Source of the DNA: Bacteroidota bacterium
Lineage (GTDB): Bacteria; Bacteroidota; Bacteroidia; Cytophagales; Cyclobacteriaceae
Direction: 5' to 3'
Assembly: GCA_003242315.1 (NCBI GenBank)
Contig: QGUY01000019.1
Location: 1-24,015, forward strand
Length of the DNA stretch: 24,015 bases
Shown here: positions 14,193 through 22,990 of the stretch, piece by piece
Position numbering within the stretch: position 1 is the stretch's first letter
Layout of the letters: every line of letters starts with the position of its first letter
Translations under genes and position numbers: made by a program
The notes under the pieces: generated by a model
The model's database searches: none
The model's input: only the letters and a program-made list of their open reading frames with translations
What the model was told of the DNA's origin: nothing

Positions 14193-17100
14193 ATGAAACA
14201 CTTTCTACAAAACCCTAACCTCGGGTCGGTTATGAGAGTAACGTTGAGTCAGGTGGTAGCTATGCTGGTCCTTACAGGGATTTCTCGGGCTGAGGTCAGT
14301 TACGCGCAGGATGCCCTAGGGCGGTCCGTCACCCTTAACGTAACCAACGAAAGCCTGGTCACAGCATTGGAAGAAATTGAGGAGGTGGCTTCCGTTCGGT
14401 TTGTATACAGCAAGAATTTTGTGCCTCTCGACCGGAAGGTCACGATCAATGTGCACAATCAAAAGCTGTCGACCGTATTGACCAAACTTCTGCATCCCCT
14501 CTACATTAACTACGAGGCCGTCAACGATCGGATCGTGCTGAAAAAGCTGAAGGCGCCTCGCGCAGCGGCCTACAACGAAATTGAAGTCAACGACGACACC
14601 GAAGTTCAGGCCAGCATGAACGCTTATTCCGTTTCCGGAAGAGTAACCTCGGATGCTGGTGACCCGCTTCCGGGTGTTAACGTGCTCGTTAAGGGCACAG
14701 CAAATGGAACCGTGACAGATGTCGACGGGGCGTACCAAATTACGGTCGACGATGGTACAGAAACCCTCGTCTTCTCCTTCATAGGTTATGTCACGCAGGA
14801 AGTTGCAATCAACGGACAGTCAACCATCAATGTCACACTGGTGCCGGACGTGCAGGCCCTGCAGGAGGTAGTCGTGGTGGGTTATGGCGAGAAGAGCAAG
14901 GCTACCGTGACGGGCTCAGTCACCTCGGTGAAAGGCGATGTGATTACACAAATGCCCGTAACCAACGTTTCGAACGCGCTCGTGGGCCGACTCCCGGGCG
15001 TGTTATTCATCAATCGGTCGGGTGAGCCAGGTTACGATGATTCGCAAATAAGGATACGGGGCACAAACACGATCGCAAACTCGTCTGCCCTTATCGTAAT
15101 TGACGGTATTGCGAATCGTAGCGGCGGCCTTTCACGGCTCAACCCTGCAGACATTGAGAGTATCACTGTCCTGAAGGATGCGTCGGCGGCTATCTATGGC
15201 GCGCAGGCGGCCAATGGGGTAATTCTCGTCACCACCAAACGCGGAGCAGTTGGTAAGCCTGAAATCAATCTCAACTACAATCTGGGTTTTAACACGCCTA
15301 CGCGTCTTCCCAGGGTAGCTGATGCGGCTACTTATGCTACGATGCTTAATGAAATTGACGAATACCGCGGGCTGCCGCCTCGGTTCACCGCGGAAGAAAT
15401 ACAAAAATTCCGCGACGGTTCTGATCCGTGGAAATACCCTAACACGGACTGGTATGATGCCGTAATCAAGGATGTCTCCATGCAGGATAACCTGAACCTA
15501 TCGATAAATGGTGGCTCGGCTGATGGTGTGCGATACTACGTCTCCCTGGGCAAGATCATGGAAGATGGGTTCTACAAGAATAGCGCGACGAAGTACAATC
15601 AGTACAGCTTCCGCTCCAACCTCGACGCCAAAATCACGGATTTCCTCAAGGTGTCGGTTGATCTGACGGGAAGGCAGGAAAACCGAAACTTCCCTACGGT
15701 CGGCGCCGACCAGATCTTCCGTATGCTGATCCGCGGTAAACCGAATCTTCCGGCATACTGGCCTAACGGATTGCCGGGACCCGACATCGAGAACGGCGTA
15801 AACCCCGCTGTCGTGAGTACAAACGCGACAGGTTACGTGGAAGACAACAACTACGTTTTCCAAAGCAACCTCAGAGGTACGATCGATGTGCCGTGGGTAG
15901 AAGGTCTGCAGGTAATTCTTAACGCCGCGTTTGACGAGGGCTTCCGTCCTGTCAAAAGGTTCCGCACACCGTGGTACCTGTATACATGGGATTATGAAAC
16001 GTATGACTCCAACGGAGAGCCGGTGTTGGTCAAGGGCGCGCGCGGAAGCAGCACGCCAGAGTTGACGGAGTCGTTGCAACGTACTTCCGGTCGCACGACG
16101 AACGCCTATGTGAACTACACCCGGAATTTCGGTGCGCATGGCATTGGATTTATGGTTGGTGTTGAAAAGCAACAGTTGTGGGGCAATCACTTCGAGGCGT
16201 TCAGAAATGCTTTTATCTCGCCGGCAATCGGACAGTTGTTCGCCGGTACCAAGAACGAGAGTACCGACGCCAGAAATAACCAGAATGAAATATTCGAGAC
16301 GGCCCGTCTCAACTACTTTGGTCGGATCAACTACAGCTTCTCTGAGAAGTATCTGCTGGAAATGGTATGGCGGTATGATGCCTCCTACATTTTTCCTGAA
16401 GATGCACGCTGGGGTTTCTTCCCTGGTTTCTCGGCAGGCTGGGTGTTGTCTGAAGAACCGTTCATGCAAGGCGTCGCATTTGTCGATCGGTTGAAGCTCC
16501 GCGGTTCGTGGGGACAATTGGGTAACGACCGAATCTCTGACAATCCAAGAGAAGATGAGTTTCAGTTCCTTTCTTCATTTGGATTCGGCGGTGGCTACAT
16601 CTTTAACTACAATACACTGGTAACCACCATCACACCGACATCGGTTGCCAATCCTGATATTACATGGGAAGTAGCCAACAACACCAACATTGGATTGGAA
16701 GGGGTTCTTTTTGATGGACGCATTTCATTTGAAGTTGACTACTTTAACAACATCCGATCAAAAATGCTGATCGGTCGTACCGGGTCCGTTCCTTTCACCG
16801 CCGGGTTTGAGCCCCCGGATGAAAACCTGGGACGACTGCGTAATCGAGGCATTGATTTCATGATCAACTATTATGGCGAAGCTGGTGATTTCAGCTACTC
16901 CGTCGGGCTGAATGGGGGATATGCAAAGAACAAGATTCTGTTCTGGGACGAAGCGCCTGGCTTTGACCCGTGGCAGGTATCCACCGGCCGACCTGTTGGC
17001 AGCGAGTTGTTCTACAATGCCATAGGTGTCTTTAAAGATCAGGCTGAAGTGGATGCTTATCCGCACTGGCCGGGAGCAAGACCGGGCGACATCATATTTG

Positions 17101-17630
17101 AAGACGTAAACGACGACGGTGTAATTGACGGCAGGGACCGCGTGCGTCAGGAGTATAACAACATCCCCAGGTTCCAGGGTGGTCTGTCGCTCACCGCCAA
17201 CTACAAAGGTTTTGATCTTTCCATTCTCTTCCAGGGTGCAGCGGGAGCAAAGCAATACATCCGCACACAGTCAGGTGACTTCGGCAACTTCCTTCTTGAT
17301 TTTGCTGAGGGCCGGTGGACACCTGAAAATCCGAACTCGGAAAAGCCACGCACCTTTAACAGGGAGGATGAATACTGGATATCACAGGCCAACACGTATT
17401 GGTATCGGAGCACTGACTACGTTCGTCTGAAGAACGTGCAATTGGGTTATACGCTGCCTCCCGAACTTGTGAGCAAGGTGAGTTTGGGCTCTGCACGAAT
17501 CTACGTCAACGCGGTCAACCTGATCACGTGGGACCAGTTTGATGTATTCGATCCTGAAACCGACAATCAGGACGGAACGGTGTACCCTCAGAAGCGTGTA
17601 TACAATGTTGGTGTAAGTCTGACCTTCTAA
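14193..17630 (+). CDS. SusC/RagA-like TonB-dependent receptor with STN domain
   Basis: A 1145-residue outer-membrane importer. An export signal spans about 1-39 with hydrophobic core VVAMLVLTGI and a likely cut after SYAQ. An STN signalling domain follows at about 44-115 (VTNESLVTALEEIEEV, FVYSKNF, LSTVLTKLL). A carboxypeptidase-regulatory-like beta domain lies at about 145-220 (VSGRVTSDAGDPLPGVNVLVKG), then the SusC motif LQEVVVVGYG, which includes the TonB-box region, near 223-232. The plug (about 240-350) has the SusC signatures RLPGVLFINRSG, IRIRGTNTI and VLKDASAAIYGAQAANGVILVTTK, and the beta-barrel runs to the C-terminal Phe in YNVGVSLTF. SusC works with SusD as a pedal-bin importer powered by TonB-ExbBD. 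The STN domain matches the ECF/FecR pair upstream, so the receptor should also control its own expression. susD follows after 10 bases. The substrate cannot be read from sequence. Confidence 0.95.
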   Translation: MKHFLQNPNLGSVMRVTLSQVVAMLVLTGISRAEVSYAQDALGRSVTLNVTNESLVTALEEIEEVASVRFVYSKNFVPLDRKVTINVHNQKLSTVLTKLLHPLYINYEAVNDRIVLKKLKAPRAAAYNEIEVNDDTEVQASMNAYSVSGRVTSDAGDPLPGVNVLVKGTANGTVTDVDGAYQITVDDGTETLVFSFIGYVTQEVAINGQSTINVTLVPDVQALQEVVVVGYGEKSKATVTGSVTSVKGDVITQMPVTNVSNALVGRLPGVLFINRSGEPGYDDSQIRIRGTNTIANSSALIVIDGIANRSGGLSRLNPADIESITVLKDASAAIYGAQAANGVILVTTKRGAVGKPEINLNYNLGFNTPTRLPRVADAATYATMLNEIDEYRGLPPRFTAEEIQKFRDGSDPWKYPNTDWYDAVIKDVSMQDNLNLSINGGSADGVRYYVSLGKIMEDGFYKNSATKYNQYSFRSNLDAKITDFLKVSVDLTGRQENRNFPTVGADQIFRMLIRGKPNLPAYWPNGLPGPDIENGVNPAVVSTNATGYVEDNNYVFQSNLRGTIDVPWVEGLQVILNAAFDEGFRPVKRFRTPWYLYTWDYETYDSNGEPVLVKGARGSSTPELTESLQRTSGRTTNAYVNYTRNFGAHGIGFMVGVEKQQLWGNHFEAFRNAFISPAIGQLFAGTKNESTDARNNQNEIFETARLNYFGRINYSFSEKYLLEMVWRYDASYIFPEDARWGFFPGFSAGWVLSEEPFMQGVAFVDRLKLRGSWGQLGNDRISDNPREDEFQFLSSFGFGGGYIFNYNTLVTTITPTSVANPDITWEVANNTNIGLEGVLFDGRISFEVDYFNNIRSKMLIGRTGSVPFTAGFEPPDENLGRLRNRGIDFMINYYGEAGDFSYSVGLNGGYAKNKILFWDEAPGFDPWQVSTGRPVGSELFYNAIGVFKDQAEVDAYPHWPGARPGDIIFEDVNDDGVIDGRDRVRQEYNNIPRFQGGLSLTANYKGFDLSILFQGAAGAKQYIRTQSGDFGNFLLDFAEGRWTPENPNSEKPRTFNREDEYWISQANTYWYRSTDYVRLKNVQLGYTLPPELVSKVSLGSARIYVNAVNLITWDQFDVFDPETDNQDGTVYPQKRVYNVGVSLTF

Positions 17631-17640
17631 CTGCACGGAT

Positions 17641-19404
17641 ATGAAACATATACGCAAAATATATCTCGCCATCGCATTCTTCACCTTCGGATCGTGCAAC
17701 ACAGAATTTCTCAATGTTGATCCGCCAGGTAACTTGAGTGACGCCGTGGTATGGAACGACCCCGCGCTGGTTGAGGCTTTCGTCAACGAAATGTATAGGG
17801 GACTTAACCACGGTATTCGCGAACTCATGGTTGGCTCGCTCGCGGATGAGTCGCACTTCATTCACAACTATGGCTCAGCGCAGGTGGTTCAATCAATCCT
17901 GACCCCCGCCGATATCGGCTCGTGGAACAGGGGAGATTTCGAATCGTATCGATGGACCGAGCTCTATCGCCGCATTCGCCAGGTGAACCTCTTTTTTGAG
18001 AACATCGATGAGGTTCCGTTCGATGGAAATGAAGGCTGGCGTGAGCGCATGAAGGGAGAAGTGCATTTTCTCAATGCATATTTCTACCACAATCTGGTGC
18101 GGCTGCACGGAGGGGTTCCGATCGTCGAAAGAACGTTTGATCTTAGTGACGACTTTCTCGTTGCCCGCAGCTCGCTTGCGGACTGCATTGATTACATAGT
18201 AAGCGAATGCGACAAGGCGGCCGCCATTCTGCCACTGCAGCACGACGACCCGAAGCATATCGGAAGGGCTACACGCGGTGCAGCTCTGGCCTTGAAAGCG
18301 AGGATACTGCTCTATGCGGCAAGCGATCTTTACAATGATCCTTCGTGGGCCGGAGGGTATGCTCACCCTGAATTAATTTCAGTCTCGGGTGATCGCACGT
18401 CCAAATGGCAAGCCGCGAAGGACGCCGCCAAGGCAGTAATTGATCTGGGCATCTATGAAATTCAGGATGCCACGGGCGATCCGGTTCAGGATTATACCGA
18501 CGTGTTCCTCATGAAGGACAGCAAGGAAGCCATCTTCAGCCGCTACTTTATAAAGAGTCGTGGTTGGGAAGACAATGCGCTTCCTGGGTTGACAAACGGG
18601 CCGAATGGTTATCACAACTGGGGTGGCAATACACCCATTCAGGAACTGGTCGATGATTACGAAATGATTGACGGATCGAAATTCGACTGGAACAATCCAA
18701 CGCATGCCAGTGCCCCGTATGAAAACAGGGATCCGCGGTTCTACGCGTCAATACTGTATGATCATGCGCCGTGGAGGCCCCGACCTGCTGACGCGGCGGA
18801 CTTCGACCCCGATGGTAAGGTGATTATCCGCTCGGTGGAAACCAGCCCGGGTAACTGGGTGCCGGGCCTTGACACCCGTGACGGTCCGATCGAAGATTGG
18901 AATGGGGGATACTCAGGATATTATTTGAGGAAGTTCATCGATCCCACCGTGGAACACGAATATGCAGCAGCTGGTGGCAACCAGGAAGCGCCGTGGCACT
19001 TCTTCCGGTTGGGAGAAATTTATCTCAACTATGCAGAAGCCTGCATCGAACTGGGAGAGGACGATGAAGCCAAGAAATACATCAACTTCCTCCGAGCCCG
19101 GGCCGGCATGCCTGATATCACGGAAACCGGTGATGCCCTCAGGGAGCGGTACCGGAATGAACGGAGGGTAGAGTTGGCTTTCGAAGAGCATCGATATTTC
19201 GATGTGAGAAGGTGGATGATTGCGCCACAGGCTCTCGGTCGCAACGCCAATGGTATTATCATCCGCCAACCGTTCGGACAGCCACTAACCTATGAAGTGG
19301 CGAAGGTGCAGGACCGAGCCTGGAACGATAAGATGTACTTCCTGCCAATCCTGCAGGATGAAATGAACCGAAACAGCAACCTTGTCCAGAATCCGTTATA
19401 CTAA
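17641..19404 (+). CDS. SusD/RagB-like surface substrate-binding lipoprotein
   Basis: A 587-residue outer-membrane lipoprotein that caps the SusC barrel and captures substrate. The signal MKHIRKIYLAIAFFTFGSC gives lipidation at C19, followed by NTEFLNVDPPG, the family's usual N-terminus. SusD_N with TPR-like helices covers about 20-310 (EMYRGLN, RWTELYRRIRQVNLFFENI, GEVHFLNAYFYHNLVRLHGGVPIVERTF, GAALALKARILLYAA). The RagB/SusD C-terminal region covers about 330-587, with FFRLGEIYLNYAEACIELG, INFLRARAGMPDI, RNERRVELAFEEHRYFDVRRW and the near-terminal FLPILQDEMNRN. Length and motif order are normal. It is co-transcribed with susC; the hairpin 20 bases after the stop may lower transcription of the lipoprotein genes that follow. 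Confidence 0.95.
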   Translation: MKHIRKIYLAIAFFTFGSCNTEFLNVDPPGNLSDAVVWNDPALVEAFVNEMYRGLNHGIRELMVGSLADESHFIHNYGSAQVVQSILTPADIGSWNRGDFESYRWTELYRRIRQVNLFFENIDEVPFDGNEGWRERMKGEVHFLNAYFYHNLVRLHGGVPIVERTFDLSDDFLVARSSLADCIDYIVSECDKAAAILPLQHDDPKHIGRATRGAALALKARILLYAASDLYNDPSWAGGYAHPELISVSGDRTSKWQAAKDAAKAVIDLGIYEIQDATGDPVQDYTDVFLMKDSKEAIFSRYFIKSRGWEDNALPGLTNGPNGYHNWGGNTPIQELVDDYEMIDGSKFDWNNPTHASAPYENRDPRFYASILYDHAPWRPRPADAADFDPDGKVIIRSVETSPGNWVPGLDTRDGPIEDWNGGYSGYYLRKFIDPTVEHEYAAAGGNQEAPWHFFRLGEIYLNYAEACIELGEDDEAKKYINFLRARAGMPDITETGDALRERYRNERRVELAFEEHRYFDVRRWMIAPQALGRNANGIIIRQPFGQPLTYEVAKVQDRAWNDKMYFLPILQDEMNRNSNLVQNPLY

Positions 19405-19423
19405 ATCCGAATATTGTTCCATC

Positions 19424-19462
19424 AAGCCACCGGGTTTGCACATGCCACGCCCGGTGGCTTTT
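19424..19462 (+). terminator. Terminator-like hairpin enclosing the next gene's start codon
   Basis: AAGCCACCGGG (19424-19434) and CCCGGTGGCTT (19450-19460) form a perfect 11-bp GC-rich stem with a 15-base loop, followed by a TTTT run (19459-19462) and, after CGG, another TTTTA. By shape it is an intrinsic terminator 20 bases after susD. The ATG chosen for the following lipoprotein (19442-19444) lies inside the loop, so the structure may attenuate both transcription and translation of the VCBS genes relative to susCD. Confidence 0.7.
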
Positions 19463-22400
19463 CGGTTTTATATTCTCTTCTTCGCCGCGGTCATCGCAAC
19501 CTGCTCCTGCTCTGATCGACGACAGACGTTGTTCAGGCTCGTGCCACCTTCCGAATCGGGTATCGATTTTGAAAACACAGTATTGGAAAGAGACACGATC
19601 AACATCCTCACCGTACAGTATATGTACCACGGTGCAGGTGTGGCAGTGGGCGATTTCAATAACGATGGTCTCACCGACGTCTTTTTCAGCGGCAACATGG
19701 TGCCAAACAGACTTTACCTTAATCGCGGCAACCTTCGATTCGAAGATGTAACGGAAGAAGCGGGAATCGCGGGCGATGGCAAGTGGTACTCCGGTGTGGC
19801 ACTCGCAGACGTAAATCAGGATGGACTTCTCGATATCTATGTCTGCGCCACTATCAGCAACAATCCGCTTGCGAGGGCCAATGCTCTGTTCATCCACAAA
19901 GGCATGGATGAGAATGGCGTGCCGAAATTTGTGGATGAGGCAAAAACGTATGGTGTGGCAGACACGGGGTACAGTCAGAATGCCGCCTTCCTGGATTATG
20001 ATAAGGACGGCGACCTGGACCTCTATGTACTTACTAATCTCGAAAGCGACCTTATCCCCAGCAACTACCGCCCGCGCATCATGGATGGTTCGGCGCTCAA
20101 CAACGACCGGCTGTACAGGAACAACGGCGATGGTACGTTCAGCGACGTAACGCTGGAAGCTGGGATATTGATCGAAGGCTACGGCCTTGGTATTGCTGTC
20201 GCGGACTTTAACCAGGATGGTTGGCCGGATTTGTACATTGGTAACGACTACGTCTCCAACGATGTGCTGTACATCAATAACCGCGATGGCACGTTCACTA
20301 ACGAGATCGCGTCCCGACTAAAGCACCAGTCGCTGTTCTCCATGGGTGTGGACGCCGCGGACATCAACAACGACAGCTATGTCGATATTGTGACGCTCGA
20401 CATGCTGCCGGAAGATAATCTCCGTCGAAAAACGATCTCGGGTGCGGGTGCAACTTATTACAATTACATCAACAACATGCAGTACGGGTATGAATTCCAG
20501 TACATGCGTAACATGCTTCAGCTCAACAACGGGAACGGAGACTTCAGCGAGATCGGACAACTCGCGGGAATCCACCAGACAGAATGGAGCTGGGCGCCGT
20601 TAATCGTTGATATTGACAACGACGGTTACCGCGATTTGCTGGTCACAAACGGATTCCCCAAGGACGTCACGGATCGTGACTACGTTATGTTCAAGCGTGA
20701 ACTCGGCATTCTCAGCACGCAACGCGCATTGATCGACTCTATTCCGGAACTCAAGATCCCCAATTACGCATTTCGAAATAACGGCGATCTCACTTTTTCA
20801 AATGTTTCGCGTGAGTGGGGTATGAGCCATCCTTCTTTTTCGACCGGCGCTGCATTTGCTGATTTCGATAATGATGGTGATCTGGATTTTCTCCTCAACA
20901 ACATCAACGATATCGCGTTCCTCTACGAAAACACGCTTTATTCCGGCGATAAAGCATCAGTCAGCCACTACTTGCGCGTGAAGCTTGCGGATCGCAACAC
21001 GAGGAGATCAAACGTTGGTGCTAAAGTTATTCTGACATATGACTCAGGTAAGACTCAGTACCACGATCATTCTACATATCGTGGATATCTTTCAACCGTC
21101 GAGGATGTAGTTCACTTCGGGCTGGGCAATTCCACAACCGTAGACACACTGATCGTACAATGGCCGGACGGCAAGGTACAAGTGTTGACGCATGTTCCTG
21201 CCGATCAGGTTCTGACGCTCGACTATTCCGATGCAACCTACGCCAACGTTACGATGAGAAGACCGTCACCCGCCACGCTTGTCGACGAAGTATCGCAGAG
21301 ATTGGGATTAAGATATCGGCATCGTGAGTGGGATAAGGTCGATTTTTTCCGCCAACGTACACTTCCCCATAAATTTTCCCAGGCTGGTCCCTCCATTGCC
21401 GTGGGAGACGTGAATGGGGACGGCCTCGAGGATCTTGTTACCGGGAAGTCGGCTCTGTATGATGCTTACCTTTTCAGTCAAAACGCGGATGGAACATTTA
21501 GCATCTCGACAATAACAACTACTGATGACCGTGGCTTTGAGGATGCCGGACTGCTGTTGTTTGATGCTGACGGCGATGGTGATCAGGATTTGTACGCGGT
21601 AAGCGGTAGCTATGAGTTTGCCGAGGGCGATTTGCGCTTACAGGATCGGCTTTATAAAAATAACGGCCGGGGGGCGTTTCAATGGGATCCCAAAGCCCTT
21701 CCGGAAGAAACGTCAAGCGGGTCGTGCGTGCGGGCAGCAGATTTCGACGGAGACGGCGATCTGGACCTGTTTGTCGGCGGACGTGTAGTGCCGGGTGCTT
21801 ACCCGCTTGCGCCGAGAAGTTGCATTCTGATCAATGAGGGTGGAGTATTCAAAGATGGAACGGAGACAATCTGCGGCGATCTAGCTAACGCCGGCATGAT
21901 CACCGATGCCCTCTGGACTGATTATGATGGCGACGGCAAGGTCGATCTTCTTGTCGCTGGAGAACTCATGCCGTTAACTATATTCAGAAACACCGACAAC
22001 CGCTTGCAACGTGTGGAGACAAGCGGGCTCGAAAACTATGTGGGATTGTGGACAAGCATTACGGGTGCAGACTTCGACAAAGATGGAGACATCGATTACG
22101 TGGCGGGAAACCTTGGTCGGAACAACTTCTATCGCATAAGCAACGAACATCCACTACGCGTTTACGCCAAGGATTTCGACGGCAATGGAAGCATTGATCC
22201 GATTCTGAGCTGCTACTTCAAGACTCCCGAAGGTGCAATGGCAGAATACCCTGTGCACTTCTGGGACGAGTTGTATGGCCAGAGTCCGCTGTTCCGGAAT
22301 CAGTTCAGCCGATATCGTCAGTATGGTCAGACAACACTGGAAGAACTGCTGAGGCCGTATGACAAGGAAAACATGATGATCTTCACCGTAAATTATTCAA

Positions 22401-22990
22401 GCTCGAGTTATATCGAAAACAATGGCGACGGCACATTCAGTGTACGACCGTTGCCGCTACCCGCACAACTTGCCCCGCTGAATGGAATTGTTGCTACGGA
22501 TATTAACGGGGACGGGCACCTCGACATTGTTGCTGTTGGTAATGATTACGGCAATGAAGTTTTCTCGGGACGTTATGATGCGCTTGAGGGGGTTGTGTTG
22601 CTTGGCGATGGAAAAGGATCTTTTACGCACATCTCGGCTCGGAATAGCGGCTTTTGGGTACCCGGCGATGCGAAAGCTCTGGCCCGATTGCAGTCGGCGA
22701 AGGGAGAATTGTTTGTCGCAACGCAGAATCTCGATAGTTTGCGTGTATTCCGGCGAACGAATACTGCGGATGTAAGCAAAGTCTTTCACGCCGCGCCCGG
22801 CGATTGGAGGGTGGATGTTACGTATGAAGACGGAACGGAGGAGCGCATTGAACTTTACTACGGCTCCGGTTACCTTTCGCAATCGACGCGAACGGTAGTC
22901 GTTCCGGCTGGCGTAATGCAAATAACGGTACGCGACTACGCCGGACAGACCAGGATGCTGAAGGAGGGGATGCTAACGACAAGGAAGTAA
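19442..22990 (+). CDS. FG-GAP/VCBS-repeat lipoprotein with ASPIC/UnbV domain
   Basis: A 1182-residue predicted surface lipoprotein. The ATG at 19442 gives MPRPVAFRFYILFFAAVIATCSCSDRR, a lipoprotein signal with lipidation at C21 or C23. A TTG 60 bases upstream keeps the frame open but would overlap susD and spoil the signal. The body is a chain of FG-GAP/VCBS repeats with Asp-rich calcium-binding-like loops: seven (DFNNDGLTD near 71, DVNQDGLLD, DYDKDGDLD, DFNQDGWPD, DINNDSYVD, DIDNDGYRD, DFDNDGDLD near 474) before an ASPIC/UnbV domain at about 521-590 (VGAKVILTY, VHFGLGN, VDTLIVQWPDGKVQVL), and seven after it (DVNGDGLED near 656 to DINGDGHLD near 1020). These repeats fold as beta-propellers. 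With SusCD upstream, an accessory substrate-binding role like SusE/SusF is likely but unproven. No hydrolase motif was recognised. Confidence 0.88.
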   Translation: MPRPVAFRFYILFFAAVIATCSCSDRRQTLFRLVPPSESGIDFENTVLERDTINILTVQYMYHGAGVAVGDFNNDGLTDVFFSGNMVPNRLYLNRGNLRFEDVTEEAGIAGDGKWYSGVALADVNQDGLLDIYVCATISNNPLARANALFIHKGMDENGVPKFVDEAKTYGVADTGYSQNAAFLDYDKDGDLDLYVLTNLESDLIPSNYRPRIMDGSALNNDRLYRNNGDGTFSDVTLEAGILIEGYGLGIAVADFNQDGWPDLYIGNDYVSNDVLYINNRDGTFTNEIASRLKHQSLFSMGVDAADINNDSYVDIVTLDMLPEDNLRRKTISGAGATYYNYINNMQYGYEFQYMRNMLQLNNGNGDFSEIGQLAGIHQTEWSWAPLIVDIDNDGYRDLLVTNGFPKDVTDRDYVMFKRELGILSTQRALIDSIPELKIPNYAFRNNGDLTFSNVSREWGMSHPSFSTGAAFADFDNDGDLDFLLNNINDIAFLYENTLYSGDKASVSHYLRVKLADRNTRRSNVGAKVILTYDSGKTQYHDHSTYRGYLSTVEDVVHFGLGNSTTVDTLIVQWPDGKVQVLTHVPADQVLTLDYSDATYANVTMRRPSPATLVDEVSQRLGLRYRHREWDKVDFFRQRTLPHKFSQAGPSIAVGDVNGDGLEDLVTGKSALYDAYLFSQNADGTFSISTITTTDDRGFEDAGLLLFDADGDGDQDLYAVSGSYEFAEGDLRLQDRLYKNNGRGAFQWDPKALPEETSSGSCVRAADFDGDGDLDLFVGGRVVPGAYPLAPRSCILINEGGVFKDGTETICGDLANAGMITDALWTDYDGDGKVDLLVAGELMPLTIFRNTDNRLQRVETSGLENYVGLWTSITGADFDKDGDIDYVAGNLGRNNFYRISNEHPLRVYAKDFDGNGSIDPILSCYFKTPEGAMAEYPVHFWDELYGQSPLFRNQFSRYRQYGQTTLEELLRPYDKENMMIFTVNYSSSSYIENNGDGTFSVRPLPLPAQLAPLNGIVATDINGDGHLDIVAVGNDYGNEVFSGRYDALEGVVLLGDGKGSFTHISARNSGFWVPGDAKALARLQSAKGELFVATQNLDSLRVFRRTNTADVSKVFHAAPGDWRVDVTYEDGTEERIELYYGSGYLSQSTRTVVVPAGVMQITVRDYAGQTRMLKEGMLTTRK

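Noticed and set aside
15498..16517. 339-codon minus-strand frame inside susC
   Set aside because: It lies fully antisense to a well-supported TonB-dependent receptor, and its translation shows no domain, signal or membrane segment.
19382..19441. 20-codon N-terminal extension of the VCBS lipoprotein from a TTG
   Set aside because: It overlaps the end of susD and would place a hydrophilic stretch ahead of the lipoprotein signal peptide.
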